64,000 bases of DNA from Anaeramoeba ignava (lineage: Eukaryota > Metamonada > Anaeramoebidae): NCBI GenBank assembly GCA_028826165.1, contig JAPDFW010000132.1, forward strand, positions 1 through 64,000. The letters are read 5' to 3'. Shown here in pieces: positions 35,901-48,010 of the stretch; position 1 is the stretch's first letter, and every line of letters starts with the position of its first letter. Below the pieces are notes generated by a model. It worked only from the letters and a program-made list of their open reading frames with translations. It made no database searches and was not told the DNA's origin. A program made the translations under genes and the position numbers.

Positions 35901-36932
35901 TAATTTAATTTTAAATTTTAATTTTAATTTAAATTTAATTTTTAATTTTAATTTTAATTTTAATTTTAATTTTGATTTTAATTTTAATTTTAATTTTAAT
36001 TTTAATTTTAATTTTAATTTTAATTTTGATTTTAATTTTAATTTTAAATTAAAAAGGTGTTCCATTTATTGCAAAATATGTTGCTCTTTTTCCTGTTATG
36101 ATTTGTTCAAATTATCCTTTAATTTCAATTACTTTAAGAAATAATCTTCAAGCTGTTTTTCGTATTAAACCTACTTCTAGATTTTATAGATATCAAAGAG
36201 TAGTTTTTACAATTGTAGGATCATTTCCACCACTTTTAATAGCATTTTTTATTCGGGATGTTTCCTTATTAGTTGATTTTACAGGATCTTATGCTGGAAT
36301 TTGTATTATGTAATTTTTATCCGATTTTTAATTTAATTTAATTTAATTTAATTAATTTTAATTTAATTTAATTTGATTTTGATTTAATTTGATTTAATTT
36401 AATTTGATTTAATTTGATTTAATTTAATTTGATTTAATTTAATTTGATTTAATTTAATTTAATTTTTATCCGATTTTTAATTTAATTTAATTTAATTTAA
36501 TTTAATTTAATTTAATTTTTATCCGATTTTTAATTTAATTTAATTTTGATTTAATTTAATTTAATTTTGATTTAATTTAAATTTAAATTTTATCCGATTT
36601 TTAATTTAATTTGTTTTTAATTTTAATTTAATTTAATTTAATTTAATTTAATTTAATTTAATTTTAATTTAATTTAATTAATTTTGATTTAATTTTAATT
36701 TAATTTAATTTAATTTAATTTTGATTTAATTTTTAGGTTTCTTTTCCCAACTTTATTTGTTCTTTTTGGTCGTAAACAAATACATAAAAAATATGGAAAA
36801 ATTCATTTTACTCAACAATCTCCTTTTCAATCAAAATTTTGGCTTTATCTTATTATTGGTTGGTCAATATTTGCTTTGGTTTTTAATACAGTTATTCAAA
36901 TTTTACAATTTTGTGGCAAAAAAATTAAATAA
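32923..36932 (+). CDS. TMEM104-like amino-acid-transporter-family protein, 10 exons, 569 aa
   Basis: Exons: 32923-33086, 33150-33216, 33497-33754, 34401-34729, 34848-34896, 34976-35031, 35102-35201, 35307-35544, 36057-36309, 36737-36932; 570 codons with closing phases. Matches to TMEM104 (SLC32/36/38-like fold): FNLIVGIGSLTLPNGFREAG (segment 1, the unwound glycine-rich region), ITKRVEMSTM followed by IVIIVYLYGDLSIYAATIP, VYSFMSHHSIPGIISPV, RLYTLNFE, CSNYPLISITLRNN and FTGSYAGI. About eleven hydrophobic segments. The family is membrane-bound and poorly characterised; transport substrate unknown. Exons 3 and 4 hold an acidic cytosolic insertion of about 130 residues between segments 2 and 3, longer than in animals. 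Four introns are filled with different AT repeats. Confidence 0.92.
33217..33496 (+). repeat. TMEM104 intron 2, AATTAA repeats with ATTCATTTATAAAATT blocks
   Basis: Hexamer AATTAAA arrays punctuated by ATTCATTTATAAAATTAAAA. The same punctuating block recurs in V-ATPase B and aspartyl-tRNA synthetase introns. Confidence 0.8.
33755..34400 (+). repeat. TMEM104 intron 3, TTGAATATTGAA minisatellite
   Basis: ATTGAATATTGAATTGAAT repeats of about 500 bp, with AAATATTAAAT variants. This is the reverse complement of the motif in Furry intron 4. Confidence 0.85.
35545..36056 (+). repeat. TMEM104 intron 8, (TTTTAA)n array
   Basis: Nearly pure TTTTAA hexamers with TTTTGA and TTTGATATTAA interruptions; donor GTATGA, acceptor AAAAAG. 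Confidence 0.88.
36310..36736 (+). repeat. TMEM104 intron 9, TTTAA arrays with TTTTATCCGATTTTTAA blocks
   Basis: A 5-bp ATTTA array, interrupted four times by a TTTTATCCGATTTTTAATTT block (about 36315, 36466, 36519, 36590). The CCG is notable in otherwise G/C-free DNA. Confidence 0.8.
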
Positions 36933-37267
36933 TTAAATAATTAAATAATTAAATTCAATTTTACTTTTTTTTTTGAAATAAACTTCTTTTTTCTTCATTT
37001 GTTTTTATTCATTCAATTTTCTTTTTTTTTTTTTAATAATGAATTGAATAAAAAAGGAAGTAAAATTAAAAGAATAAAATTTAAAAAGAATTTAAAAGAA
37101 TGTTTTGATTTTTTGTTTTGTTTTAATGATAAAAAAAGGTTTTTTTTTTTTGAGAATTTCAATTTGAATTTAAATTTGAAAATTTTTTTTTTTTGAGAAA
37201 ACAATTTTGAAAAGAATTTCAAGAAAAGTAAGTAATTAAAAGAAAAAAAGAAGAAGGAAATTTTGAA

Positions 37268-40254
37268 TTATTTTTTAGCTAAAATAAAATCTTTAAATTC
37301 TAAAGAAAATAAAAATAAAAATAAAAATTTAAATTTAAATTATTATTTAAAATTATTTAAAATTTATTTTTTACCATCAAGTGTAATTCTTCCATCATTA
37401 TTCTTATCAGCTGCTTGAATCATTTGTTGTATTTCTTCTTGTCCAAAATTTTCACCAAGAGATTTTGCAAAATTATCTAATTTATTTGCATCAATCCAAC
37501 CATCACCATCCTAATTAAAAATTTAATTTAAAAAATTTAATTGAAAAAATTTAATTGAAAAAATTTAATTGAAAAAATTTAATTTAAAAAATTTAATTTA
37601 AAAAATTTAATTTAAAAAATTTTTTACTTGATCAAAAACTTCAAATGCATCTTTTAAATCATCTTCTGGTGTGTCTTGATCATAAAGTTGTCTTGCGAGA
37701 TAACTTAAAAATTCTGGGAAATCAATTACACTGATTTTTTTTTATAAATTATTAATATAAATTAATCAAAAAAAATTTTGTTCATTTCAAAAAGGAAATT
37801 TGATGAAGAAAAAACAAACCCATTTCCATCAATATCAACTTCATTAATCTAAGAAAATTATTAAAATTATTATTATAATTATTATTAAAATTATTATTAA
37901 AATTATTATTAAAATTATTATTAAAATTATTATTAAAATTATTATTAAAATTATTATTAAAATTATTATTAAATTTATTATTAAATTTATTATTAAAATT
38001 ATTATTAAAATTATTATTAAATTTATTATAAAATTTATTATTATATTTATTATTAAAATTATTATTAAAATTATTATTAAAATTATTATTAAAATTATTA
38101 TTAAAATTATTATTAAATTATTATTAAAATTATTATTAAAATTATTATTAAAATTATTATTAAATTTATTATTAAAATTATTATTAAAATTATTATTAAA
38201 TTTATTATTAAATTTATTATTAAAATTATTATTAAAATTATTATTAAAATTATTATTAAATTTATTATTAAATTTATTATTAAATTTATTATTAAAATTA
38301 TTATTATAATTATTATTAAAATTATTATTAAAATTATTATTAAAATTATTATTAAAATTTTATTATTAAATTTATTATTATTAAAATTATTATTAAAATT
38401 ATTAAATTATTATTATTAAAATTATTATTAAAATTTATTATTAAAATTATTATTAAAATTATTATTATTAAAATTATTATTAAAATTATTATTATTAAAA
38501 TTATTATTAAAATTATTATTAAATTTATTATTAAATTTATTATTAAAAATTATTAAAATTATTATTAAAATTATTATTAAAATTATTATTAAAAATTTAT
38601 TATTAAATTTATTATTAAAATTATTATTAAATTTATTATTAAAATTATTATTAAAATTATTATTAAAATTATTATTAAATTTATTATTAAATTTATTTTA
38701 TTAAATTTATTATTAAAATTATATTATAATTATTATTATTAAAATTATTATTAAATTTATTATTAAATTTATTATTAAAATTTATTATTAAAATTATTAT
38801 TAAAATTATTATTATTAAAATTATTATTAAAATTATTATTAAAATTATTATTAAAATTTATTATTAAAATTATTATTAAAAATTATTATTATTAAAATTA
38901 TTATTAAAATTATTATTAAAAATATTAAATTTATTATTAAATTTATTATTAAAAAATTATTATTATTATTAAATTTATTATTAAATTTTATTAAATTTAT
39001 TATTAAATTTATTATTAATTTTTATTATTAAATTTATTATTAATTATTATTATTAAAAATTATTATTATAATTATTAAAAATTATTATTAAAATTATTAT
39101 TAAAATTATTATTAAATTTATTATTAAATTTATTATTAAAATTTATTATTAAAATTATTATTAAAATTATTATTAAAATTATTATTAAAATTATTATTAA
39201 AATTATTATTAAAATTATTATTAAAATTATTATTAAATTTATTATTAAAATTATTATTAAATTTATTATTAAATTTATTATTAAATTTATTATTAAATTT
39301 ATTATTAAATTTATTATTAAATTATTATTAAAATTATTATTAAATTATTATTAAAAAATTATTATTAAAATTATTATTAAATTTATTATTAAATTTATTA
39401 TTAAATTTATTTATTAAATTTATTATTAAATTTATTATTAAATTTATTATTAAAATTTATTATTAAATTTATTATATATTAAATTATTAAAATTATTATT
39501 TATTATTAAAATTATTATTAAATTATTATTATTAAAATTTATTATTAAATTTATTATTAAATTTATTTATAAATTTTTATTATTTAATTATTATTATTAT
39601 TAAATTTATTATTAAATTTATTATTAAATTTATTATTAAAATTATTATTAAAATTATTATTAAAATTATTATTAAAAAATTATTAAAATTATTATTAAAA
39701 TTATTATTAAAATTATTATTAAAAATTATTATTAAATTTATTATTAAATTTATTATTAAATTTATTATTAAATTTATTATTAAAATTTATTAAATTATTA
39801 TTAAATTTATTATTAAAATTATTATTAAATTTATTATTAAATTTATTATTAAAATTATTATTAAATTTATTATTAAAATTATTATTAAAATTATTATTAA
39901 ATTTATTATAAAATTTATTATTAAATTTATTATTAAATTTATTATTAAATTTATTATTAAAATTATTATTAAATTTATTATTAAATTTGTTCTGTTTATC
40001 AATACCATATCTTTGATTTCTGATTCTGTTGGATTTTGTCCTAAACTTCTCATTACTGTTCTTAATTCTTTAGCATCAATAACTCCCTTTTATTTTTAAT
40101 AAACAAAAAAAAAATTTAATTTAATTTAAAAGTGGACAAATTAAAAATTAAAAATTAAAAATTATTTAGATTAATTTACATCATTATTTTTATCAATTAA
40201 ACGGAAAGCTTCACGAAATTCTGCAAGTTGAACGTTAGTTAAAGCATCTGCCAT
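37268..40254 (-). CDS. Calmodulin-like four-EF-hand protein, 6 exons, 151 aa
   Basis: Exons (minus): 40254-40180, 40086-40006, 37848-37820, 37730-37628, 37510-37375, 37299-37268; phases close to 152 codons. EF1 loop DKNNDGVIDAKE and EF2 loop DIDGNGVIDFPE are canonical, with calmodulin-like [10 protein letters not shown] and the linker [18 protein letters not shown]3 loop [12 protein letters not shown] has Lys at position 12 instead of the bidentate Glu, so that site is probably weak. EF4 loop [12 protein letters not shown] is completed only by the last 32-nt exon, which supplies [10 protein letters not shown]. Without that exon the frame would stop after ...LDGKK, giving a false truncated protein. 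It is a calcium sensor by family; whether it is the main calmodulin of the cell is not clear, given its divergence. Divergent from the V-ATPase B gene. Confidence 0.93.
37849..40005 (-). repeat. Calmodulin-like gene intron 2, 2.1-kb TTTTAATAATAA minisatellite
   Basis: A 12-bp repeat (plus strand ATTATTAAAATT / ATTATTAAATTT) with many indels, between donor GTATTG (40005) and acceptor TTAG. The intron is about five times longer than the coding sequence of the gene. Confidence 0.92.
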
Positions 40255-40735
40255 TATAAAAAAAAAATAAAAATAAAAAAGGAAAAATGAAAAAAAATAT
40301 TAAAAAAAAAATAAAAATAAAAAAGGAGAAAAATTTAAATTTTTTATCTTTTTCTCCTTTTTTTTTAATTAATTTAATTAAAAAGAATTAAAGTCAAATT
40401 TCTTCAATTTTCTTCAATTAAAAAAATTAAAAAATTTTAAAAGAAAGATGGTTAATTTCTTGTTTTTATTTTAAATATTTAAAATATTTTGAATTAAGTT
40501 CATTTGCTTTTTTTGGTTTTTTTTTTTGATTATTTTTTTCTTTGCTTTCCAAAATGAAAAAATTTTTTTTAAAAAAGATCAAATTGATGAATCAACTTCA
40601 TTTTCAATTTAAAAAACATAAAAATAAAAATAAAAATTAAAATAAAATTTAAATTCCATTTGTTTTTTTTTTCAATTTAAATTTTTCATTTTTTTCATTT
40701 TTTTTCATTTTTAATTTTTATAGTTTGTTAGAAAA
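40255..40735. promoter_or_regulatory. Divergent promoter region, calmodulin-like / V-ATPase B
   Basis: 480 bp between two start codons. T-rich CAT elements face each gene: at about 40285-40300 on the minus strand, and at 40681-40713 on the plus strand with three CAT triplets. The middle is AT-rich without repeats or frames. Confidence 0.45.
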
Positions 40736-43596
<2,861 letters not shown>

Positions 43597-43767
43597 ATTT
43601 TTTTTTCATTCTTAATTTTTTAATTCGTTTTTTTTTTTTCAACAATTTTTTTCTTTTTTTTCTTTTAAAAAAAAAACACATTCCAAATTTTGAAATAAAA
43701 GAAAACACAATTAAAATTCTAAAAAAGAAATTATTTAATAAATTGAACTAAAATTTTAAAAAAGAAT

Positions 43768-45216
43768 TTAAATGAAGAAAGTTTCAAGTTCTTCAACTTT
43801 CCATGAAGAATAAGAACCAGCTAAATAATTTTTAGTTTCATTTGAAAATAATTCAATTTCATTAGGAATATTATAAGAATATCCAAAACTAGAATAACCA
43901 GATTTTAAATCAGAATCTAAACTGAAATCATGTCCAGCTCCAAAACTTGGACCTTTTCGAGAATAATTATAATAAATTGAATGTTCTTCTTTTCCTTTTT
44001 TAATTGTAAATTTTTCAGGTTTTCTATTATTCTTATCATTTCTTAATGAAAAAATAAATGCATTTTTATCTGGAATAAATCCATTATTATATCTTCTATC
44101 ATTTTCTTTCCATTTTGATTTATCATTTGTAAATCCAATTTGTGTAAATCCTCCAAAAATAAAATTATCTTTTGTTTTAATAATAATTAGTGTTTTTCCT
44201 TTATTATCACAAATTGAATGCCATTTTTGAGAATCAAATCCATCTTTTTTTGCTGAAAATCCTTTTTTCATTTTGTAAAAGAATTCATTATCATTTATCC
44301 ATTCTTTTAATTTCTTGAAATGTTTAATTTCTTCAATAATTATTGATTTAAATTTAAATCTTGATTTGAAAATAAATAAATTTTCATTTTGAATAAATTT
44401 ATCTAATTCTTTTTCATCTTCTTGAAGTTTTTGGAATTGAATTAATTTTTGTGAAATTTGATTTGGAATTAAATCTTGTTTCAAAGTATCTTCAAGTTCT
44501 TCTTTTGAAAAATCAATAAATCTGATTTTTTCAATAATATTTGAAATTTGTTTTTGTAATTGTTCTTCTTCTTCATTTTCTTTTTCTTGATTAATATTTA
44601 ATTTATGTTTTCCCCATTTTATTATTGATTGGAAAAGTTCAAATTCATTTGTTAAAAGGATATCATTTGATAATATTAAATTTAAATGATTTTCTTCAAG
44701 TTCAAGAAAAAATGAAGTTTTGATAAATTTTGTAAAATTTTCAAAAATAAATTGATAAGAAAAATCCAATAAATGATTTAAGTTCATTGATTCAGATAAT
44801 TTAAGAACATCAATAATAGTTTCAATTTGTAAATTCTTTTTGATAAAATTTGAAGAAATTTCAATTAATTCATCAATTAAATATTTTGATGAAAAAATTA
44901 AAATTTCAATAACATTTTCTGAATTAATTTCAATTTTTCCTGAATAAAAATAATTCAAAATTGAAAATAGAATTGAACTTGAAACATCTTTTAGAATTAA
45001 TTTATTTTCTTGATATTCTTTCATTTTGGATTTGAAAAGAGTTTTAAAATATTCACTTCTTGAAGAAAGAATTGATTTATGAGTTTTAAATGAAATTTGA
45101 TTTTGTTCACAATTTATTTCAAAATCAAAATAACTTTCTTCTTGATTTTGATTTTGATTTTGAAATAAATTTTTTAAATCATTTGAAAGTTTTTCTAAAT
45201 TTAAATAATTTTCCAT
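43768..45216 (-). CDS. BTB-BACK-TLDc protein 1, 482 aa, intronless
   Basis: Domains: an NQNQNQ stretch at residues 19-25; a BTB/POZ fold at about 28-130, with FKTHKSILSSRSEYFKTLF and LNYFYSGKIEI; a BACK-like helical region at about 135-275; and a TLDc domain at about 280-482, with WHSICDNKGKTLIIIKTKD, FGGFTQIGF, AFIFSLRND and FGAGHDF. BTB proteins often act as Cullin-3 adaptors, and TLDc domains are linked to stress responses and V-ATPase binding in other eukaryotes. Which applies here is unknown. It is 90% or more identical by eye to the copy at 48011-49456 in its first 400 residues, with the last 70 residues diverging. Converges on V-ATPase B. Unlike the other copies it has no RCC1-BTB gene opposite its start. 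Confidence 0.9.
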   Translation of the reverse strand: MENYLNLEKLSNDLKNLFQNQNQNQEESYFDFEINCEQNQISFKTHKSILSSRSEYFKTLFKSKMKEYQENKLILKDVSSSILFSILNYFYSGKIEINSENVIEILIFSSKYLIDELIEISSNFIKKNLQIETIIDVLKLSESMNLNHLLDFSYQFIFENFTKFIKTSFFLELEENHLNLILSNDILLTNEFELFQSIIKWGKHKLNINQEKENEEEEQLQKQISNIIEKIRFIDFSKEELEDTLKQDLIPNQISQKLIQFQKLQEDEKELDKFIQNENLFIFKSRFKFKSIIIEEIKHFKKLKEWINDNEFFYKMKKGFSAKKDGFDSQKWHSICDNKGKTLIIIKTKDNFIFGGFTQIGFTNDKSKWKENDRRYNNGFIPDKNAFIFSLRNDKNNRKPEKFTIKKGKEEHSIYYNYSRKGPSFGAGHDFSLDSDLKSGYSSFGYSYNIPNEIELFSNETKNYLAGSYSSWKVEELETFFI

Positions 45217-45810
45217 TTTTAAAATAAAAATGAAAAAAATAAAAAAAATGAAAAAAAATGGATTTTAAATTTTTTTTGCTTTTGATTTTTGCTTTTGTTT
45301 TTTGTTTTTTGTTTGATCATTGATTTTAAAACTGATTTTAAAATTGATTTTAAAACTGATTTTTGTTTGATCATTGATTTTAAAACTGATTTTAATTTTC
45401 AAATTGAATAATTGAAAAAAATTGAAAAAAAATTGAAAAAAAAATTAAATTTAAAATCAACAAGATCATTTTTTTCTCATTTTTTCTAATTTTTTCTAAT
45501 TTTTTTTCTTTTCTTTTGTTTCTTTTGTTTCTTTCAGCATTAATTTGTAATTTTACCAATTCAAAAAACAATCCCAATAATCCAAATAACTCAAAAAACA
45601 AACCAAATAACAATCCAAAAAACAATCCAAAATAAATAAAAAATAATTAAAAAACAATTTAAAAATAACTCAAAAACAATTCAAAAAATAATTAAAAAAT
45701 AATTTAAAAATAAATCAAAAAACAACTCAAAAAACAAATTCAAAATAAATTTAAAAATAAATTTGTTTCTTTTTCTTTTATTTAATTAAAAAAAAAAAAG
45801 CAAAAAAAAA
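45217..45810. other. Intergenic region with relic of the bidirectional promoter
   Basis: The first 50 bp (CCATTTTTAAAATAAAAATG..., then ATGGATTTTAAATTTT) resembles the 51-bp spacer between BTB-TLDc and RCC1-BTB genes at 49457-49508. No RCC1 sequence follows. Then come TTTTAAAACTGATTTT repeats and AATAATTCAAAAAACAA repeats up to the next start. No gene seen. Confidence 0.5.
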
Positions 45811-47898
45811 ATGAACAAAACTTCCTTCTTTTTAATCCTTTTAATAATTTTAACAACACAAATTGGGAAAGTATCAACAAAATTATTCGAAACTATTCCA
45901 GGAAACTTTACACAATTAGATATACTTACAGAACCATCAACTCAAGATTATGGAAGAAGTTCTTCAGTTTTCAATGATGTAATTATAGTTGGAGATTCAT
46001 TTACAATGCAAGTTTTTATCTACAGATGCAACGGATCAACATTTATTTTAGAACAAACATTAAGTGAACCAAGTGCGAAATTTGGATTTAGTTCATCAAT
46101 TTCAGGAAATGTAATTGTTGTTGGTTCAAATGAATCACAAGAAGTATTCGTTTACAGATATAATGGATCATATTGGAATCTTGAAGAGAATTTTTCAGGT
46201 TCGATTGGATATGGATTTAGTGTTTCAGTTGATGAAGATGTTATTGTTGTTGGAGCTTGTGGTTCAAAACAAGCATTTATTTACAGATATAATGGATCTA
46301 ATTGGAATCTTGAAGAGAACTTGTCTCAAAATTTAGATGGTTATGGAAATGCTGTTGCAGTTTCAGGTGATGTTAGTGTTATTTCAGCAAATTTATCCAA
46401 ACAAGCATTTATTTACAGATATAATGGATCTAATTGGTTTATTGAACAAAATTTTACTGGTGGTTCTTATGGGTATTTGGGAACTGATGTTGCAACTTCA
46501 GGTGATGTTGTTCTTATTTCAGATATTTGGAATGATATAGTATGGGCTTATCGATATTCTGAAGGAAATTGGACTTTGGAGCAAACAATTATTTATACAG
46601 GAGTTGGTGGATCAGGATTAGAAAATCAAAATCAAAATCAAAATCAAAATCAAAATCAAAATCAAAATCAAAATCAAATTCCAACATTATCAGGAGAATT
46701 TGATTTTGGTTCATCCCTTTCAATTTCAGGTGATTTTATTGCTGTTGGAGCTGATGCCACATGTATATTTTTTTACCAATATTATTCAGATCAATGGAAT
46801 AAAACATTTGGATACAAGATAATTCAAACAAATGAACATGTGACTGCAGGAATTTCGGGAATTATTGGTGTTTGGGGAGTTACATTCTCAAATCAAGCAT
46901 TTGTTTATGCAATGGTTCCACCAACAATTAATTTGATAAATTGTAGTTCACTTTATTCTTCATTTGAATGTTATTGGAATGAAACTGATTATCCATTTCC
47001 ACTTTATTATCAAATAGATTATGGAGTTGGATGGCAAATTATGGAAGAACCAATTATTTTAGAAGGAAATATTTCTTATCAAATATTCAATTCATTTTAT
47101 CCAAATATAACTGGAAATGCGAATTATTCAATAATAATTCAAGCTTGTGAACCTGTTTCAAAATTATGTGGAACTCAATCTTCACAAATTGATTTAACAA
47201 CAAGAATTCCTGTTGTTCAAAATTTAACTTTTGTTTCAACAAATGAATCAATCAATGTTACTTGGAATCCACCAAATGTTACAATGGATGGAGAAATTCC
47301 AGATCTTGATCATTATTTGATTACTTATTATCAAGAGAATGAATTAAGTATTACAAATATCACAGTTGACAATACAACAACTTCATTTGAAATGACTTCA
47401 TTAGATTGTGGAACAACTTATTATTTTGCAATTTATGCTTGTAGAACATTAGCATGTTTAGGAGATGATATGGGAGCATTATTTTCAACAACAATAGATA
47501 CAATGTTTGGCCCAGTTTATTTACTTCAATGCTCAAGTCATCCTTTATCAATTTCATGTAGTTGGCTTATTCCAGTTAATTGCGCTAATAATCCATTTTT
47601 TTACTCATTCAGTTTTCAATCAAGTTCAGGAATAGATTCAGGTTCATTTTTAGTTAATGGAACATCTACTTCTTTTAATACACAATATGATGATGAAGAT
47701 TATTTCATTCAAGTTTCTGCTTGTGATGATTATTTTAGTTGTGGAGAAAGTAGTTTATCATCTGCACAACCTGGAACATTAACAAGTAGTAATTCTACTT
47801 CAAAAAGTATAATTACTATTTCGGTATTGTTTCTTGTTTTAGGATTTATCTTTTTGGTTGGAGCATTTTGCATTGTTAACAAACACCTTCATTTTTAA
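45811..47898 (+). CDS. Surface beta-propeller/FN3 transmembrane protein 1, 695 aa
   Basis: Signal peptide at residues 1-23 (FFLILLIILTTQIGKVST). Residues 30-370 hold about six FG-GAP-like blade repeats of the form SVSGDVIVVGxxxxxxxFIYRYNGSxWxLE, interrupted by an NQNQNQ tract near residue 272. Residues 375-650 contain a cysteine-rich region and fibronectin-III-like segments (NLTFVSTNESINVTWNPP, then TTSFEMTSLDCGTTYYFAIYAC). One transmembrane helix lies at about 668-689 (VLFLVLGFIFLVGAFCIV), followed by a very short basic cytosolic tail. Many N-glycosylation sequons. This resembles integrin-alpha-like or adhesion ectodomains; ligand unknown. Intronless. It converges on BTB-TLDc 2 with 112 bp between stops. 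The only gene family here without a clear T-rich CAT element right at the start. Confidence 0.85.
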   Translation: MNKTSFFLILLIILTTQIGKVSTKLFETIPGNFTQLDILTEPSTQDYGRSSSVFNDVIIVGDSFTMQVFIYRCNGSTFILEQTLSEPSAKFGFSSSISGNVIVVGSNESQEVFVYRYNGSYWNLEENFSGSIGYGFSVSVDEDVIVVGACGSKQAFIYRYNGSNWNLEENLSQNLDGYGNAVAVSGDVSVISANLSKQAFIYRYNGSNWFIEQNFTGGSYGYLGTDVATSGDVVLISDIWNDIVWAYRYSEGNWTLEQTIIYTGVGGSGLENQNQNQNQNQNQNQNQNQIPTLSGEFDFGSSLSISGDFIAVGADATCIFFYQYYSDQWNKTFGYKIIQTNEHVTAGISGIIGVWGVTFSNQAFVYAMVPPTINLINCSSLYSSFECYWNETDYPFPLYYQIDYGVGWQIMEEPIILEGNISYQIFNSFYPNITGNANYSIIIQACEPVSKLCGTQSSQIDLTTRIPVVQNLTFVSTNESINVTWNPPNVTMDGEIPDLDHYLITYYQENELSITNITVDNTTTSFEMTSLDCGTTYYFAIYACRTLACLGDDMGALFSTTIDTMFGPVYLLQCSSHPLSISCSWLIPVNCANNPFFYSFSFQSSSGIDSGSFLVNGTSTSFNTQYDDEDYFIQVSACDDYFSCGESSLSSAQPGTLTSSNSTSKSIITISVLFLVLGFIFLVGAFCIVNKHLHF

Positions 47899-48010
47899 AA
47901 TCTTTCTTTTTCCAAAAAATTCAAATCAAAATCAAAATCAAATTCAAAATCAAAATCAAAATTCAAATCAAAATCAAATAAAATTCAAAATCAAATTTTA
48001 TTTTTAATTT

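Noticed and set aside
37364-37375. Truncated calmodulin-like protein ending LDGKK
   Set aside because: A donor GT at 37374 and a downstream 32-nt exon complete the fourth EF-hand with correct phase.
46115-46540. Overlapping plus-strand frames inside surface protein 1 (and similar ones in copy 2)
   Set aside because: Shadows in another frame caused by the repeated propeller blades.
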